Source: Augochlora pura
Taxonomy: Eukaryota; Arthropoda; Insecta; Hymenoptera; Halictidae
Direction: 5' to 3'
DNA length: 64,000 nucleotides
Assembly: GCF_028453695.1 (NCBI RefSeq)
Contig: NC_135773.1
Span: 5,890,001 to 5,954,000, forward strand
Shown here: one piece after another, positions 10,549 through 23,636 of the stretch
Position numbering within the stretch: position 1 is the stretch's first letter
Layout of the letters: the number at the start of each line of letters is the position of its first letter
Made by a program: the position numbers and the translations under genes
Notes under the pieces: generated by a model
Databases searched by the model: none
Seen by the model: the letters and a program-made list of their open reading frames with translations, nothing else
Told to the model about the DNA's origin: nothing

Positions 10549-13065
10549 CGCTTCTCGCGTGCACCGGCTAGAAGGAAGCGGTCCCGGGAAAAGACAATAA
10601 AACCCGGTAGATCGGCTTCCGGCTGGTGCTACGGCGATCCCCGGACGCGTTACACCTCCTCCTCCTTCTAATCACGGCGAATCGAGAGGCTAACGAGAAA
10701 CGTTCCCACGTACACAGTGTCTGCGATGCGGCAATGACGTAAGGGATTCGACGAATTTCTCGAACAGACCGGCTAATCGAATTTAGGCCGTCGGATCGAT
10801 GGAAATTATCGACCAAGGACTGCCGATCACGTCTCCGACCCGAATGCCGTTTCAATAATGCTCGCACATTCGTGGCTCGCTGTGGCTAAAAATCTGTTTT
10901 CGAGAGGCGTATAAACAATTAAACAATTCCTCGAGTAAAACGTAATGTAGATGTGATGGAATAAATAATGAAATTTTTTTTAGAATTACAGCACGGATCT
11001 GAAGCGTTTAAGGTAAATGTTGCTCCAGTGCAACTCTGTCGACCAATTTTCGCCAGTGCCTGATAATATCTCAAATAAATATTCAAGGAAAAGCCGTGTC
11101 TTTTTTGACGTATCGAAGCAGAAAATTTAGACTAATGCGTATCTACAGAAAGAAATGATTATCCCGTCGACATATTATTTTATTGAGCATTATCAGTCGT
11201 ATACTCGGTAAATTTCGTAGCAGCAGTAAGTCAACTATCGTTATGACCTTGAAATTCGACGACTTGTTTTAAAAGCCATTAATTGCTGCAACAGCTTTTA
11301 CTTGTACGATGCGGACCCACTTAACGCGCGTTCGGAGCATATCGGTTGATAATGGAAAAATTTACCGTTCCGAGCAAATGGCTCGATGTTTCGTTTATAC
11401 GGTGAACATTAGCATCGTCGACTAATTGCCATTCGTCCGCAACCGTAGGAAAATTATCGCCGAACTCGACGGACGCCCACGTAGCAAGCTCGGTGAAACC
11501 AGAACAATTTGAATAAATTGTTTCGGCGACGAGATACAATGTAGAACATGGCTGCCGTTGTTGCTTCTCGGGCACAGATAAGAATTTTTATGGCCGGAAG
11601 ATAACGTTCTAACGCTATCAAATAACGATACGCTTGAATATTTACAGGCTCGTTACTTGATCTCTGTAAAGTTCGTTTTCATAGCTACAATTGCAGCCGA
11701 GTATTCGAACGCTGTTCTACCACGTCGCGCCAGGTCCTGCGAATGTTAATGAGAAATCTGTTTTCGATAATTAAGTCTCCAAAAATAAAATCATCTCCGT
11801 TTCTGCCAACTGTTGCCCGGCTCGCTGGTGCAACGACTCTTGAAGCGCCATTGAAAAATACTACTTGAAACAATTTTTCATAAAACATTTACGCAGTCGG
11901 TAAATTGCCAAAATTTAACCTTAGTTATACGTTTCAAATAATACATTTCTGTTGGTAAATTAAGCGGAATTCTTTAACGGAGATGTATCAAGCTTTCACA
12001 ATAACGGCATTCAGTCAGTTATTAAATAACCAAGTGAAATTCTGAAATGTATGAATAACTAAATTATGTCGTAACACTTGTACTAAAAATAATTTAACTT
12101 CTATTTAAAATCAAACAGCTACAAGAGCAACTGTTTGAAATGATCCCGACCACTTTTAGGAAACCATGTCTCGAAAGATCAAACGTGTCGAAAATTCGCC
12201 ATCGACGAGTGTCCCGATGACGAATCTTCCAGTCGCGACATAATTCCGACCATAATTCCCCGGTCCGCGGGGTTCTCGACAACGGGGCGGCCGGCGCTCT
12301 CGAAAAGCCGAAAAGCCGCGACCGATAAAGCGCCGTTCCCGGATAAAATGCGCGTAACAACCGGATAGCAAAAGCGACGGAGTGAAAGGCAACAATGTGA
12401 AGGCGAGCGTGCGCGCGGTCTCTGCGTATGCTAAATCTTGAGCACGTAAAAGGCCGCTGGTATCGGCGGGTTAGACGTACTTTATGCGAGCAGGAATTAT
12501 ATACCTCGGGAAGGGATGTCCGCGCGAAAGAGAGAACGCCGCGAACGAGGACACGCCGGGTGTACGTTCAGGTTTCGATGATGCGGTCTACGCAGGCCTA
12601 GCCGTCCAGAAAGAATTCGATTTACATACGTTTCGGCGGACGAATCCGTGGTAACGGAATCGGGAGTACCATTTTTAGCGACGGCACTGTTGCCGCTGTT
12701 AAACTCCAGCGAAATTGGTTATCCTCGTATTTAACAATTTTGACGAGTATACGCTATCGTAAGAAACAGTTTTGTCGATTTTTCATGAAGACGATTTTGC
12801 GTTGCTGTTTATTTGTGTTGCACCGTACAGTATTCTGTTTTATTTATCGTACAATCACTATTTATTGTGACATATCTGATACATGTTAGCGAGGTGAAAG
12901 TCCCGCCTGATTGGAATAAAGGATTCAGAAAACTGCATTATGTAAATGGAAGGGTGAGTGCACAGAGAAGCCGGAACTTGTGTACCAGAAATAGGAAGCC
13001 AGATCGATCGCAGACCGTGCAACCGATAATAGGAAATATTGGAGATAGCCAATGTAGCTAATCGA
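10549..13065. other. Non-coding stretch
   Basis: Mixed composition with a GC-rich island at about 12200-12600 and AT-rich flanks. Open frames are short (up to 99 codons) and featureless. GACGAGTATAC at 12742-12752 recalls the dyad of the 9615 MITE family but lacks a correctly spaced TTAA. Confidence 0.45.
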
Positions 13066-13265
13066 TTAACCCCTTGCCATACTTTAACAAGTCTTACATG
13101 CGAAAGTCGTTCTCTTCGTTTAAGTTACAGTAAATTCTCTGTTACCAATATTGAAACATTAAAATACATATATAAATACGCAACAAACATAGTTCCATTT
13201 TCTTCTAACAAATCATGGCGATCGATAAAGTAGATTCCAAAGAAGATCGAACAGCAACGGGTTAA
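13066..13265. mobile_element. Possible TTAA-flanked piggyBac-like MITE, 200 bp
   Basis: The left end TTAACCCCTTGCCATAC and the reverse complement of the right end TTAACCCGTTGCTGTTC share TTAACCC-TTGC plus scattered bases. TTAA is present at both edges. The interior is AT-rich and non-coding. It lacks the subterminal dyad seen in the other elements, and the inverted match is only about 12 bases, so it may be decayed or a chance pairing. Confidence 0.4.
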
Positions 13266-13544
13266 TCGCATACGAGATTGACTTGAAAGAACGCCGGAGG
13301 AATTTCGAAATCGAGAAAAAAACCCCAGCGGACATTTTAGATGACATAAAATTGAAAGAACCAGCGTCGTAAAAGTTTCGGGAACGAACAAACGAAAGAG
13401 TAGTTTTGAGGAACGTTCAAGGATGCAGCGACAGGATCAAAAAAGCGCGAGTGGTGCAGTTGGAGCGAAGCGATGATGCGAACGCGAGCGAAGCGGGGCT
13501 CGAAAACTGCGTCGAACAACAGAAACAGGAGAGAGAGACGAGAG

Positions 13545-13550
<6 letters not shown>

Positions 13551-13578
<28 letters not shown>
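13551..13578. repeat. (GA)14 microsatellite
   Basis: Fourteen perfect GA units, preceded by imperfect GA-rich sequence from about 13528. Confidence 0.98.
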
Positions 13579-13582
<4 letters not shown>

Positions 13583-15124
13583 TGAAAATACTGGTACGCC
13601 GGTGGCGATCGTACGAGAGTTATTGTTACACACGGAATCGTTCGCGTGCGCGCACATCCTGCATCGCCAGGTAGAAAACTGGCGGCGTAGAGATTGGGCC
13701 AAGTCGGACGGGTTTGTTCTCCGGGGAGATACGTCAGAGCCCGCGACAAGGACGTCTACTAAATGAGCGAAATTATATTGGTATAATTGCGGCGCTCCTG
13801 GCCGGAACCTGCGGCGAAAAGAAGAAAGAGACGCCGGCCGTGGGACGGAGCCGCGGCGATAAAAGAAAATGAAAAACCGCGCGTAGGGACACCGGCCGCA
13901 GCCGCGTTTTCCTTTGTTCCCGGTGCACGCTTCGTTAAGGATACGTCGCTGCGACCACGTTGAACGCAGCGACACAGGTTTTGTCGAACGACGATTCCGA
14001 GCTTGATCGACTCCGATTCGCCGAAATAATTGTAACAATAATTCTAACACTGTAGAGTGCGTTGATTAATTGCATTTTGAAAAATTCTAAACACGGCGAG
14101 TGCTGTATATTAACACCAATAACTCGCATTCTTTTACTTTTTCATGAATATCTTCTTGTTGTACTTGTAAATCTTAGCTGAATAAACTCTTAAGAAACGA
14201 TTAAATATAAAGAAAGTCTCAGTAATTTAATTAATAAAATTGGATACTGATTTAATTAACAAGATTGGAACAGATATTGGAAGATCAAAATTTATCATCG
14301 TCGACGGACTTTTAAAATTCAATAATACAAATTTCATTGCTTCAATATCACAGGCAACATGTTATTAGACATTTCTATGAATAAACGTTAGATCGAAGCC
14401 ATGTCATGTATTTTTATAATATTCATTTGACCATATATCTTAAAATTTCGAAAAGTAATATGTCCGATTTCATCGCTTTCCTCTACTCTTAGTTTCGCGG
14501 AATTAATCGATCCGAAAAACGAGCGAAGTGATTGACACAATTTTCACTGTAATTTCTTTACTGCTTGCACTGCGATTGCTTTCACAGCTGCGTTGATTAG
14601 CACTTCGTCGCTAGTAAACTACGCGGAGAAAAAATTTATATTTATTGAACGTCTGCGTTGCTACGAGTAACGGGGCAATCAGCGACAACGAAAAAAGTCG
14701 AAGCTTTACTTAAAAGATGCGAACGACATGCGTATCCAGTACAATAAGGTGAAATACGGTAATAACGTCGAAAAGAATATTATATTATCATTACACTATT
14801 AAGATTATTATAAAGGTTATTATATAACTCTTGGCGTTACACTTGGTTGAACCATAAAACACGGTGAACGTGCAGTAACGAGCATAGAAATTGCATCACA
14901 TTGAAACATGTCAACGTTTTTTGGAGTAACCGTTGCGTCAAGTTGATTTGTCGTTATAACACCGTTGCATCAGATTATGTAAAACGAATAAAAGATTGTG
15001 CCGAGACAATGCCGTGCGGTTATAACGCTCGGTAAATAGTTTGGCGTTTAACAAAATCGAACTGTCTGTCACTGTTGCTTTTAAAGGTAATCATTTCTAA
15101 GTGTCGCGAAATATTTTCATTATA

Positions 15125-15145
15125 TTAACCCTTTAGCGATCGGAA
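15125..15145 (+). mobile_element. Lone TTAACCCTTT-type terminus
   Basis: TTAACCCTTTAGCGATCGG resembles the left ends of the piggyBac-like MITEs, but no matching inverted end is seen within 1 kb. Either a relic or chance. Confidence 0.3.
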
Positions 15146-15190
15146 CATTTTACGGCAAATGGGACAATTTCTCTCGCCACGTAGGTTACC

Positions 15191-15256
15191 AAATTTTAAT
15201 ATTGATATCATTAAATTTTAATATTGATATTATCAAATTGTAATATTTACATTATC
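15191..15256. repeat. 22-bp tandem repeat, three copies
   Basis: Units start at 15191, 15213 and 15235. The first two are nearly identical (AAATTTTAATATTGATAT core), and the third has diverged. It lies just inside the lone TTAA terminus at 15125. Confidence 0.85.
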
Positions 15257-15563
15257 AGATAATCAACCAAGTGTCCCCACGTAATATTTACAACACGCGC
15301 GGTCCGCGCCGGCCAAACTGGGCCTCGGCGAATTCTTATCGGCGGAAACGGCAGCCCCGGGTGAAATCTGTGTCGATGATTTCAATGCGGCCGATACACC
15401 GAAGAAAAATAACCGCGCCGCTTCCCGGGTAATCGTAAAACCGGCCCCGTCGAAGTTTGACCGGTTCGCCGAATACGCCAGGCTCGCGGCTTTTTTTCCC
15501 CCCCAAGTCCGCCACGAAGTTCGTCGCCGAGTCACTTTACTTTCCTGCACGCGTAATTATCGG

Positions 15564-15583
15564 GCGCGCGCGCGCGTGCGCGT
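15564..15583. repeat. Alternating GC tract
   Basis: Alternating G and C with one T interruption. Z-DNA-prone, and informative about low CpG decay. Confidence 0.9.
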
Positions 15584-17293
15584 GAAAGTTTACACGGCGC
15601 GCTCGTTCCGCCGTCTCGCAACACACAGGTAAAATATTGGTTTTAGGTGTACGCGCTCTACCCCCCTCCCTTTCGCCGCAACGCTGCCGCACGGATACTT
15701 TCTATGCCGCCGAATTCCTGCGAATTCACCGGACTTACGTAAATTTCGGCTCCGTGTGATTTCACGAACGAGGACGAACGGGAACGGCGTCGACGGCGGC
15801 GGCTCTCGAGAGCCTCGTTTCGACGACGCGCAAATGGAGGCACGGAATTATGCGAGCGAAATGCTGAACGTGTCCCGAACAGGCTTAACAGTTCGCCGGC
15901 GGTGCCGGGTCACTTCTGACGGCGAGATATTTTACCGGTTTTCTTTTTTTTAATAATGTCTGAGGTATGATTATTTAGCTTGGGTGCGAGTGTGACTCGG
16001 GTTTCCGACTGTTAACCCCTTATTTGTACTTCATGTTTTTCTTAGTAGGATCGGATAATTTTTGCTTCTCGTAGTGACGTTATTTGCTGTCGTTTCTAGA
16101 CTTTGGTAACAGAAGAATTAATTTTTATTTCGATTTGGAAGCTGTTCATAATATTCGTAGGGAGTAGGCCTTGCATGACTCGATATTATAGTGTAAGAGG
16201 TTGAACGAAGTCGCTGAAGACATTGCTACTAGACTCCAGAGTAGAATATCGTTTAAATAAATGTTCATATAACTAGATATTTAAATAAAGAGCTATTTAT
16301 AATATTTATAACAGTGTCAAGATTGGATTGACTTAACACTATTTTTACCAATATTTATCGCCACTATAGTACCATTAAATTTTACTTTCGATTCGACGAC
16401 GCGGCATTTAGACCGTCAGCCTAGAATCCCCTGAAACGAATAATATTTCAGGCTCTCGAACTATAAAGAGTTCTTAGCTCGTATAAAAACAAACCTTTCG
16501 GATACATAAAGCCGAGAGATTGAATTTCGGTCACGGAACGTAGTTCGACCGGAGGATTGGCGAGAACGGTTCGCAGAATTCTTCCACGGGAAGAGCGCCG
16601 CGCGACCGATGATCCACGCGTGTTAGGCGAGCGTCTGCGAGGATCCGCAGACGGCGGCGCAGGGAGCGGCGAGAGTAAAAAAGATGGAGGAGACGGGATT
16701 TCCGAAGACGGGGACCGTTCTCCGAGAATAGCGACGCGATAAACCACCGCGTAGAAAGAGGGAATGGCCCTCCGTGAAAAGAAGTGCAGAGGGCGGCGGG
16801 GGAGGAGAGAAGAGCCCGACGAAGGTGGCCGGGAGGTGGAAGAGGGTCGGGCTCCGGGCGTCGTTTATCGCGGATCGAGAAAATATAGAAGCCGTTAATC
16901 TGTGGAGAGGCTGCCGTTGGCCCGCGGTGACAACGGATTAAGCTCGGCCGGGTGTACGTACAAGCACCGTGACCGCCGCCAAGCAGCTTTAACCGGAATC
17001 TCCTCTCCCGCTGCCGTCGGAAAAATACTCGGCTACAAAAGTGGCGACCGTTCGACTTCCTCGAAAGCTGCGAGGGCTCCCGAACCACGGCAAATAGAAA
17101 TTTCTTCGAGCGTCTAGCAACCCTCTTCTCCTCTTAGCTTATACCGTCACGAGGCGGGATTCTCGAGTGCTCGGACCGGAACTCCGATAATACTTTCAGT
17201 CGATGGTTAATCGATGAATTGCGGTTCTATGCGTTAAAGAGTTTTTGATCTTTTGGGAGCCGTCAGAAAGCTTAAACTTTTGTACTAGAACGA
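15584..17293. other. Two GC-rich islands around an AT-rich spacer
   Basis: Islands lie at about 15584-15950 and 16540-17170. A 185-codon minus frame (16531-17088) overlaps plus-strand frames and has no domain. TTAACCCC at 16012 has no inverted partner. Confidence 0.45.
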
Positions 17294-17377
17294 GATATAT
17301 TATAACATAGTACAATATGGTATAGTATGGTGTGGTATAATATAATATAATATAAATATGAATATAAATATGAATTA
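17294..17377. repeat. Degenerate TATAR-type low-complexity tract
   Basis: Variable pentanucleotide-like units (TATAG, TATGG, TATAA) followed by two AATATAAATATG-like units. Typical slippage sequence. Confidence 0.8.
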
Positions 17378-19621
17378 TGGACAACAAGCAAGCAAAATTT
17401 CAGTCCGATTAAAATAAAATGAATAGCATCAATTGATAGCTAACTTCTGTCGCAAGCCTTGGGCAATTCCACTTCTAAATTATAATGGAATATCTAAAGA
17501 TGGTCAAAGAAAAATCATATCCATCGCGGCGCACATGCAATTAACACGTATAAAAGCGTGTCTTTAACTAAGGAAAATACATATTCAAGCAGCACATCTT
17601 GTAATAGATCCTACTACCAAGGATCGCCGAGGATCATTAATCATGCACACACCTAACTTTCTCCGCTAATTATATCTCTTTTTATAGAATCTCATCCTTT
17701 GAGGACGAATATCAATATACTGCCGACAGGATGCGTGTGCCCACACGTATTTGTTTAAGATGCTATTATGATCTATGACGCATTTTTACTCATTAAGACT
17801 GTGAATTTTCAATTTAAACAGTATATTGTTTCGTATTGGAATTTTGCTTGTGTAATTATCCATGTGTTATTTATGTGCAGTATTTCTGTCGACTGAGAAT
17901 AGGAGAAGGTATCTTAGGAAGGGTGGAACTGATATTTTAGATCCTAATATGCTATACCATATAAGTTTATCTTAACGATGCCACACGAGTTTGCTATAAA
18001 ATTTTCATTTAATAGAATAAAATACCGCAATATTATGAAAATTTTTAGGTTTCCGGCGCGGTCGTCCGAGTGTCAGTATTCCAAGAAATACGATCAGGGT
18101 TCGAAGGATCGTGGGTATCGTTTCGAGTTCGACGACGTCCGAATATTAGAAAGCCGGGAGAACAGTAAATCATTGCGCCCCCGTTCGTACGCCGATCTAC
18201 GAACGGCGGATATCGCCGGCCTGAAAAAGAGGGGGATCGAGAGCAGAACAGCTGAGTGGCCACGCGACGAATGGAAGTCCTTCCGGTAGGTTACACGTTT
18301 GATCCGACTATTTTTAGCGGCGTACGGGGACCGCGGACGCAACCGACCGCTTTCTAGCACGCCGGGGCACGCTCTTTTCCAAGGATTCACTGACTCGGCC
18401 ACGGTGGCTTCTGGGAAGGCGTCCTTAGGAAACAATTTTCCAGCTGCCGGAGGCTGGAAGCCGGCTCTAGCCGTAAGGCTGCCGCCGCCGAGCGCATCCT
18501 TCGCCCGACGCGAAAAGGTCAACGCGGCCCCGGGATCGATCGCGGCGACGATCCAGCAGGGTGGAAAAGACGAAGCCAGTCAAAGGTCAGGATGAAACGC
18601 GGCCGTAGCAAATGCGGCTAAACAGAATCGGTTATGTGAATGAAGCCTTGATAATGTCGAGGCTGGCCGAGAGGCGTTCTTTTCCCTGTACCAAGGGACC
18701 CCGGCCGAAGACTCTCCTTTCCCTCCGCAACAGGTGATACTGGAATCGAAACGAGCCTCGTTGAACCGGATAATTGCGTTCAACCGGAGGTAATCGTAAT
18801 TTTCTTTTCTCTGTTCGCCCGGGGAACTCGTCGATCAACGTTGCATCCCGGACGGGATGCGTCCGAGACGACCTGTGCACCAGCTGCGGCGGGCTGCTGC
18901 TCGATTTCTCGGATCCCACGTGGGCGTGGATTGCGGCACGTTCACGATGTACGCAAATTTATGGAGAAAGCATTTCAGAGTAGAAAATTCATTCCGATTT
19001 CGCACGGTGGGATGCGTTTTGGAAAAAGCCGCGGAGGAGAAGGCATCGTGGACACGCATGGATAGAGAAATAGGGGACTTGAAACGTGTAGAAAGAATTC
19101 GTACAAAAATCTTAATAAAATTGAGAAATTATACTGCCGATTAGAGTAAAATTGTCTCCATTCGGTCGTGAAAGGCCTTCGTTTAAAACAGAGAAATCTC
19201 ACATAACTCGGTCGAGAGAATAGAGTCGTATTCCAACTTAGAACAGAACAACAACCATACCTAACAAGTTACTACTAAAAATCTTTACCACGAGTCGGAC
19301 TCGTCGAACTGTGGCAAGGATTTAAAAATATCCTCGCTGACACAGAATCGTAGACAATCGAAGATGCGAATCGCGGCGTCGACGACAGGGGCCGTCACGA
19401 ACGTGTCGCAGAGGGGTTCGGCCCGAACGAACCGTTCACCCGAAACGGAATAACGCTTAATCGAGCAGATCCCCGCGACCACGCCCCGAAAAACGAAAGA
19501 GGTCGATCACCTTCCCTCCGTCATCGAAAAAAGATTTCGAGGCCGTGATTTAAGGCGACGCGGCGTGAGAGAGGTGGCCGGGCCAGGGGCGAGAGAGCCG
19601 GCGGCTTTTACGCGCGGCGTA

Positions 19622-19642
19622 CGGGCGACGGGCGACGGGCGA
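19622..19642. repeat. CGGGCGA heptamer, three perfect copies
   Basis: Three direct copies of the 7-mer in a GC-rich island. Confidence 0.95.
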
Positions 19643-22000
19643 CGCCGTGCCGGCAAGGCCACTTTTTCGGTTCTGCATAAATAATCCCGGTCTAACGCTG
19701 TGTACCGTGTCCACGTTTTTTTGAAACAGGCGGCCGGACGAAAATACGCCCGCGGCCCGCCGCGGAAAAAAGGCTCGTGTGGATGATGAAAGTCGAGATC
19801 AAAGGGCGATTATGTGACCGTAACACGCTGTCGGGGCTACGGATCGCAAGCACCGTTCGACTCGCAGCCGAATCGCGGATCGGTGAATAGGGAGCTCGTT
19901 AATGGGATAGCGTTGCCTCGAGAATAGGGGACTACGATTGGCGAAAGTTAAGCACGGCGATGTCGGTTCACGAATTGTTATTGTGCTGGATGCAACGACG
20001 TTGGACCGGGGATTTTTATGGTGGAATTGATTGGACTTGAAACGACAGAGAGAACGAAAGAATTCGATGTATAGAAATTATTGAAGAATGAACGGACTTT
20101 CTATTTGCAATTGATGCAGGCAATTTGCGCATCGAGATCTGCGTTCATCGGATAATCGTTTAAAAACAACAACGTTTTATAATCATATATCCTATCGCTT
20201 AGTCGGGTAAAGTAATCAGATCTAGACGTCTGCGAATGTATAGATTCTTTTATTATACCTTAAGTGAAAAAGAATTCGTGACTCGAACTTTTTGAGAAGC
20301 TCGTCGAGGACATTCATTTTACTATAACTATATATTATAAAAATCCTTTTCAGGAAACACTAACCGTACCTAGCGTCAAAATGACTCGTCTATGTTGCCT
20401 TATATAAATTACAGAATTAACTTTATTCCATTTAGATGATTTTCAATTTTTATATGAATATATATTGGAATGAATAAATTTACTGTATGGTTCCCGGTGG
20501 AGGTGTATTTATATTCTCGATAACTGCAAAATAAGAACCGTCGAACGACTGTCGTCGAATCCGAATTATCTAAAATACCAGTCCACAGCAAAGATTCACG
20601 CTCAGAAATGATATGAAGTAATGGAAATGAAAGTAACTCCGTCCAAACTCTGAAAGTTAATCCGGTTTAACGTGAAAAGAAATACGTGTCATAACGGTTT
20701 GACATTCTACGTGTGGTTAGGAACTGGTTGGGACTGGTTAGAAGATTACCGATTTGCATGGCCAAAAATAAATCGATTAACGTAAAATTATACAGTCTAT
20801 AGAATCAGCTACGATAACCCGGCAATTATATTTACAGTTGAAACGCAATTACGCTACCCTACGAAACTATTAGAACACAAATACAGAACCTTAAATAAAT
20901 AAGTAAAACCGGTAGGAAATTATTAAAATTCCTCAAATCCGTAATATGTATATACTAGCACGATTTTCCCGTGAATGAATGAATGGAATGGAATTAAACG
21001 AAACGAATGAGCAATAATGTCTAAATAATTTTGGAGGGGATGCAAATCGTGACTAACGAGATAGATGAGAGTTGCGACACGGTAAGAACTCGTGAAACGT
21101 TGCGAATAACGGAAACGAACGGGGGAACAATGAAAGACAAAGCGTCCCTTATCTCCCGGCTAGAATCAATTTCCTTTGAAGGTTTCCCCGAAGCTGTCTA
21201 TATTGATAAATCGATTTCCAAGTTCGAGAAAGATTGCGATAGATCTGGCTCGTCGAGATAACGTCCGGAAGCTCGAGGATGCAAGAAGAAAAGTGACTCT
21301 TTCGAAACAGCGAGCTGCGACGGAGCTCGTGGACGTGCAGTCTCCAGAATGAACCGAAAACAGGTGCAATTTGGTGCGCCGTTGATCGATGTCATATAAC
21401 TTCACTTTAAAATTATAATTTAATTGAATAAAATATTTTAAGTGAATGCAATTTTTCAGATTTTTGACGCGATCATTAAAGTGTTGATATTTTCGTTGTT
21501 TTAAATTTTATCTAAATACTTTTATCACGACTGCATAAAATCCGTAGTTTATCTATTACTTTTAAGAGATCTTCTCTTTATGGTTGCGCCAGTCATAACC
21601 GACGCATAACAGTTTCAAACAGTAATTTCCGGGACCTTTTCAATCCTCTCGTACAATGGTCGTAAAACCTGAATCTCGTAACTGACCCACGAAAAATCGG
21701 TGGCGTTTCTGCTGTCGCGGAATCGTCAAGGACCACCGTTCGCGATTCAATTCGCTTCGATTCGACTCGAGCGACGGTATCTCGGACGAGTGCCCGAGAG
21801 GGGGCGAACCGACGAACGGGAGAAAATGGTGTATAACCTTGCTCGAACGACCTCGATCGCCTTCACCGTAGTAGAAACCTTCGGTTACGCGGCGCCGTGC
21901 TACGCCACGTCTACGAGCAGGCGCAGTATCGCCGCCGATCCCTCGATCCCTCGATCCCGACGCGAAAAGATCTCTTTCGCGCGTGTAACACGAGACCGGC

Positions 22001-22019
22001 CGCGCGCGCGCGCGCGCGC
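22001..22019. repeat. Alternating CG tract
   Basis: Nine CG units without interruption. Confidence 0.97.
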
Positions 22020-22284
22020 TCGCGAACCTGTATCCGATCGATCGCGATCGCGCGCTCCGATGACGGGTCGCCGCCTCTCACTCTCGATCCTTTTCCCGAC
22101 GCGTCTTCTCTTTGGGACACGCTTGCCCCCTCTTGTCCGCGAACTTTGACCTATACGACGGTAGACACGGCGACAGGCTTCGGCTAATAGGTTCACCGCA
22201 GCTGCGGATCGGGATTACTCAAGCCGCGAGATCGCGAACGTGTTCTCACCTATCAAGTTTATACGCGATTGGTCAAGATGCGGA

Positions 22285-22742
22285 TTTTTAACAAGAGTCG
22301 GACCTGTAATCGATTGTTTTATGATCACTTTTGTAATTGATTAAGAAAAGTAATCACGATGATCTAGCTTGATTTAACTCGTCATAATTAGTCGACGTGA
22401 TAACATTTGATAACCTGCAATCGTTCCTTAGTAATCTATAGTAAAAAATTATTGAGTAATTTATTATTCAGAATTATTATTATTTTGCTATTCAGAATTA
22501 TTATTGACCACCGTAATAACAAGTTTTCTATTCAGTAATAATTTAGGAAAAGCGATCATTTGCTTTGCTGATTACTTAAGTTATTCATTAATCACCACCG
22601 GTGCTTGATTGCTTAAGTTACTCATTAATCACGACCACTTGATTACCTAGTAATCGCGATCATTAATCCTAAACATGATTTCATGTTCGCCATAATAGTT
22701 GGTCATTAATCAGATTACTTTTTGCCCAACTCTGTTTTTAAC
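22285..22742. mobile_element. hAT-like non-autonomous element with 8-bp target duplication
   Basis: The 8-mer TTTTTAAC occurs at 22285-22292 and at 22735-22742. Between them, the reverse complement of the right end reads CAGAGTTGGGCAAAAAG, a classic hAT-type terminus (CAGNGNTG form). The left end, AAGAGTCGGACCTGTAATC, is a degraded partner sharing AGAGT-GG and GTAATC. An 8-bp duplication is diagnostic of the hAT superfamily. The 442-bp interior is non-coding, AT-rich, and built of repeated TGATTAC/TTAATCA words. With no transposase, it would be mobilised in trans. The left terminus is too decayed to be active. Confidence 0.8.
22569..22670. repeat. Subterminal repeats of the hAT-like element
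   Basis: Units beginning TGATTACTTAAG (22569), TGATTGCTTAAG (22606) and TGATTACCTAG (22640) each run into CATTAATCA-like ends, with spacing 37 and 34 bp. hAT transposases bind repeated subterminal motifs, so these are plausible binding sites. The upstream part of the element also has a duplicated CTATTCAGAATTATTATT-like word. Confidence 0.7.
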
Positions 22743-23634
22743 CTGGTCACGTATGACCGGCTCCAATTTCTTTGCCACCGGCGCGCGGCCACCACGAAAG
22801 ACGGACACCACGCGCGCGCATATTACCCAAGAAGGATAATTAAATTTGTTTTTCTCGAGTTTTCTGTTGAGAGGATTCAACGGCGGAGCGAAATTTCTAG
22901 CTGTGCTTGAATCGCGTAAGCGACCGCGAATCGTTTCTATGTAATCCGAGCGAGCCGAGGTTACGCAGCTGCGATAGAAGATAAGAGTTTGAGTTAACGC
23001 TTCAGCTACCAACGATTCCTTAAATGACACGTTCGCCATTAATCCACGTTCGGTTATCCTAGCGTAATTTATTCCTTGCAGGTGGATAAGAGCGATGATA
23101 AAAGTAAACGGATGCATATACTATCTCCTCGTAAATGTACTATACTACAAAATTGTGGTATAGTCACGCGCATCGCTTACAAGTTACGAAAAACGATGCG
23201 TAGAAAAATGTCTCAAATTGATACGATCAAGGGATAATAGTTTAAAATTATGCAAAAGATATTTCTATTTTTACGGCAACTTGGTTTTAGAATTAGAACT
23301 CTTTATATCGAGAGCATCGTTCAATATGCCACTACGTAACTTCGGACTCTTTCATATTGATGGAACCAGCACCCCGCTAGGGTTTCGAAATTGTATAACT
23401 GGAATGACTAGAACTGCGAACGCGCTAAAGGACCATTCAAATCTCTTTAATATTTCTCTTAGGCCGCCTCTTGGGTCGTTATGCATCTCAGCGCCGAGTA
23501 CTAATCATTAATGCTCTTATACCAATTACGTGCGACGCGTACAGCGTCTCGAAGTTTGTATCAATCGCTGCGTGACAAAGCTATTCTATACTAGAGCATA
23601 CAAAGTTATAATAACAATCGTTAGATCTGTGAAC
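22743..23634. other. Non-coding spacer
   Basis: No gene recognised. A near-perfect 26-bp palindrome (24/26) occurs at 23139-23164, with arms ACTATAC...GTATAGT. Confidence 0.45.
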
Positions 23635-23636
23635 TA

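Larger units (their letters stand above)
13266..15190. other. Non-coding stretch with GA-rich microsatellite and AT-rich spacer
   Basis: The longest open frame of the window (237 codons, minus, 13337-14050) lies here. It is generated by the GA/TC repeat and GC-rich flanks, and its translation includes a Leu-Ser run from the microsatellite. From about 14100 the sequence is AT-rich with nothing recognised. Confidence 0.45.
17378..22284. other. Long non-coding stretch with GC-rich islands
   Basis: Islands at about 18050-18900, 19480-19950 and 21690-22250 are separated by AT-rich DNA. Overlapping frames on both strands (up to 149 codons at 21700-22149) have no recognisable domain. No RNA gene, paired transposon ends or strong promoter was seen. 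Confidence 0.45.

Noticed and set aside
13337..14050. Longest open frame (237 codons, minus)
   Set aside because: It is held open by a (GA)14 tract and GC-rich flanks, with a Leu-Ser microsatellite translation, an overlapping second minus frame and no domain.
16012..16340. TTAACCCC and TTAACAC words as a transposon pair
   Set aside because: They are in the same orientation rather than inverted, and the sequence after them does not match.
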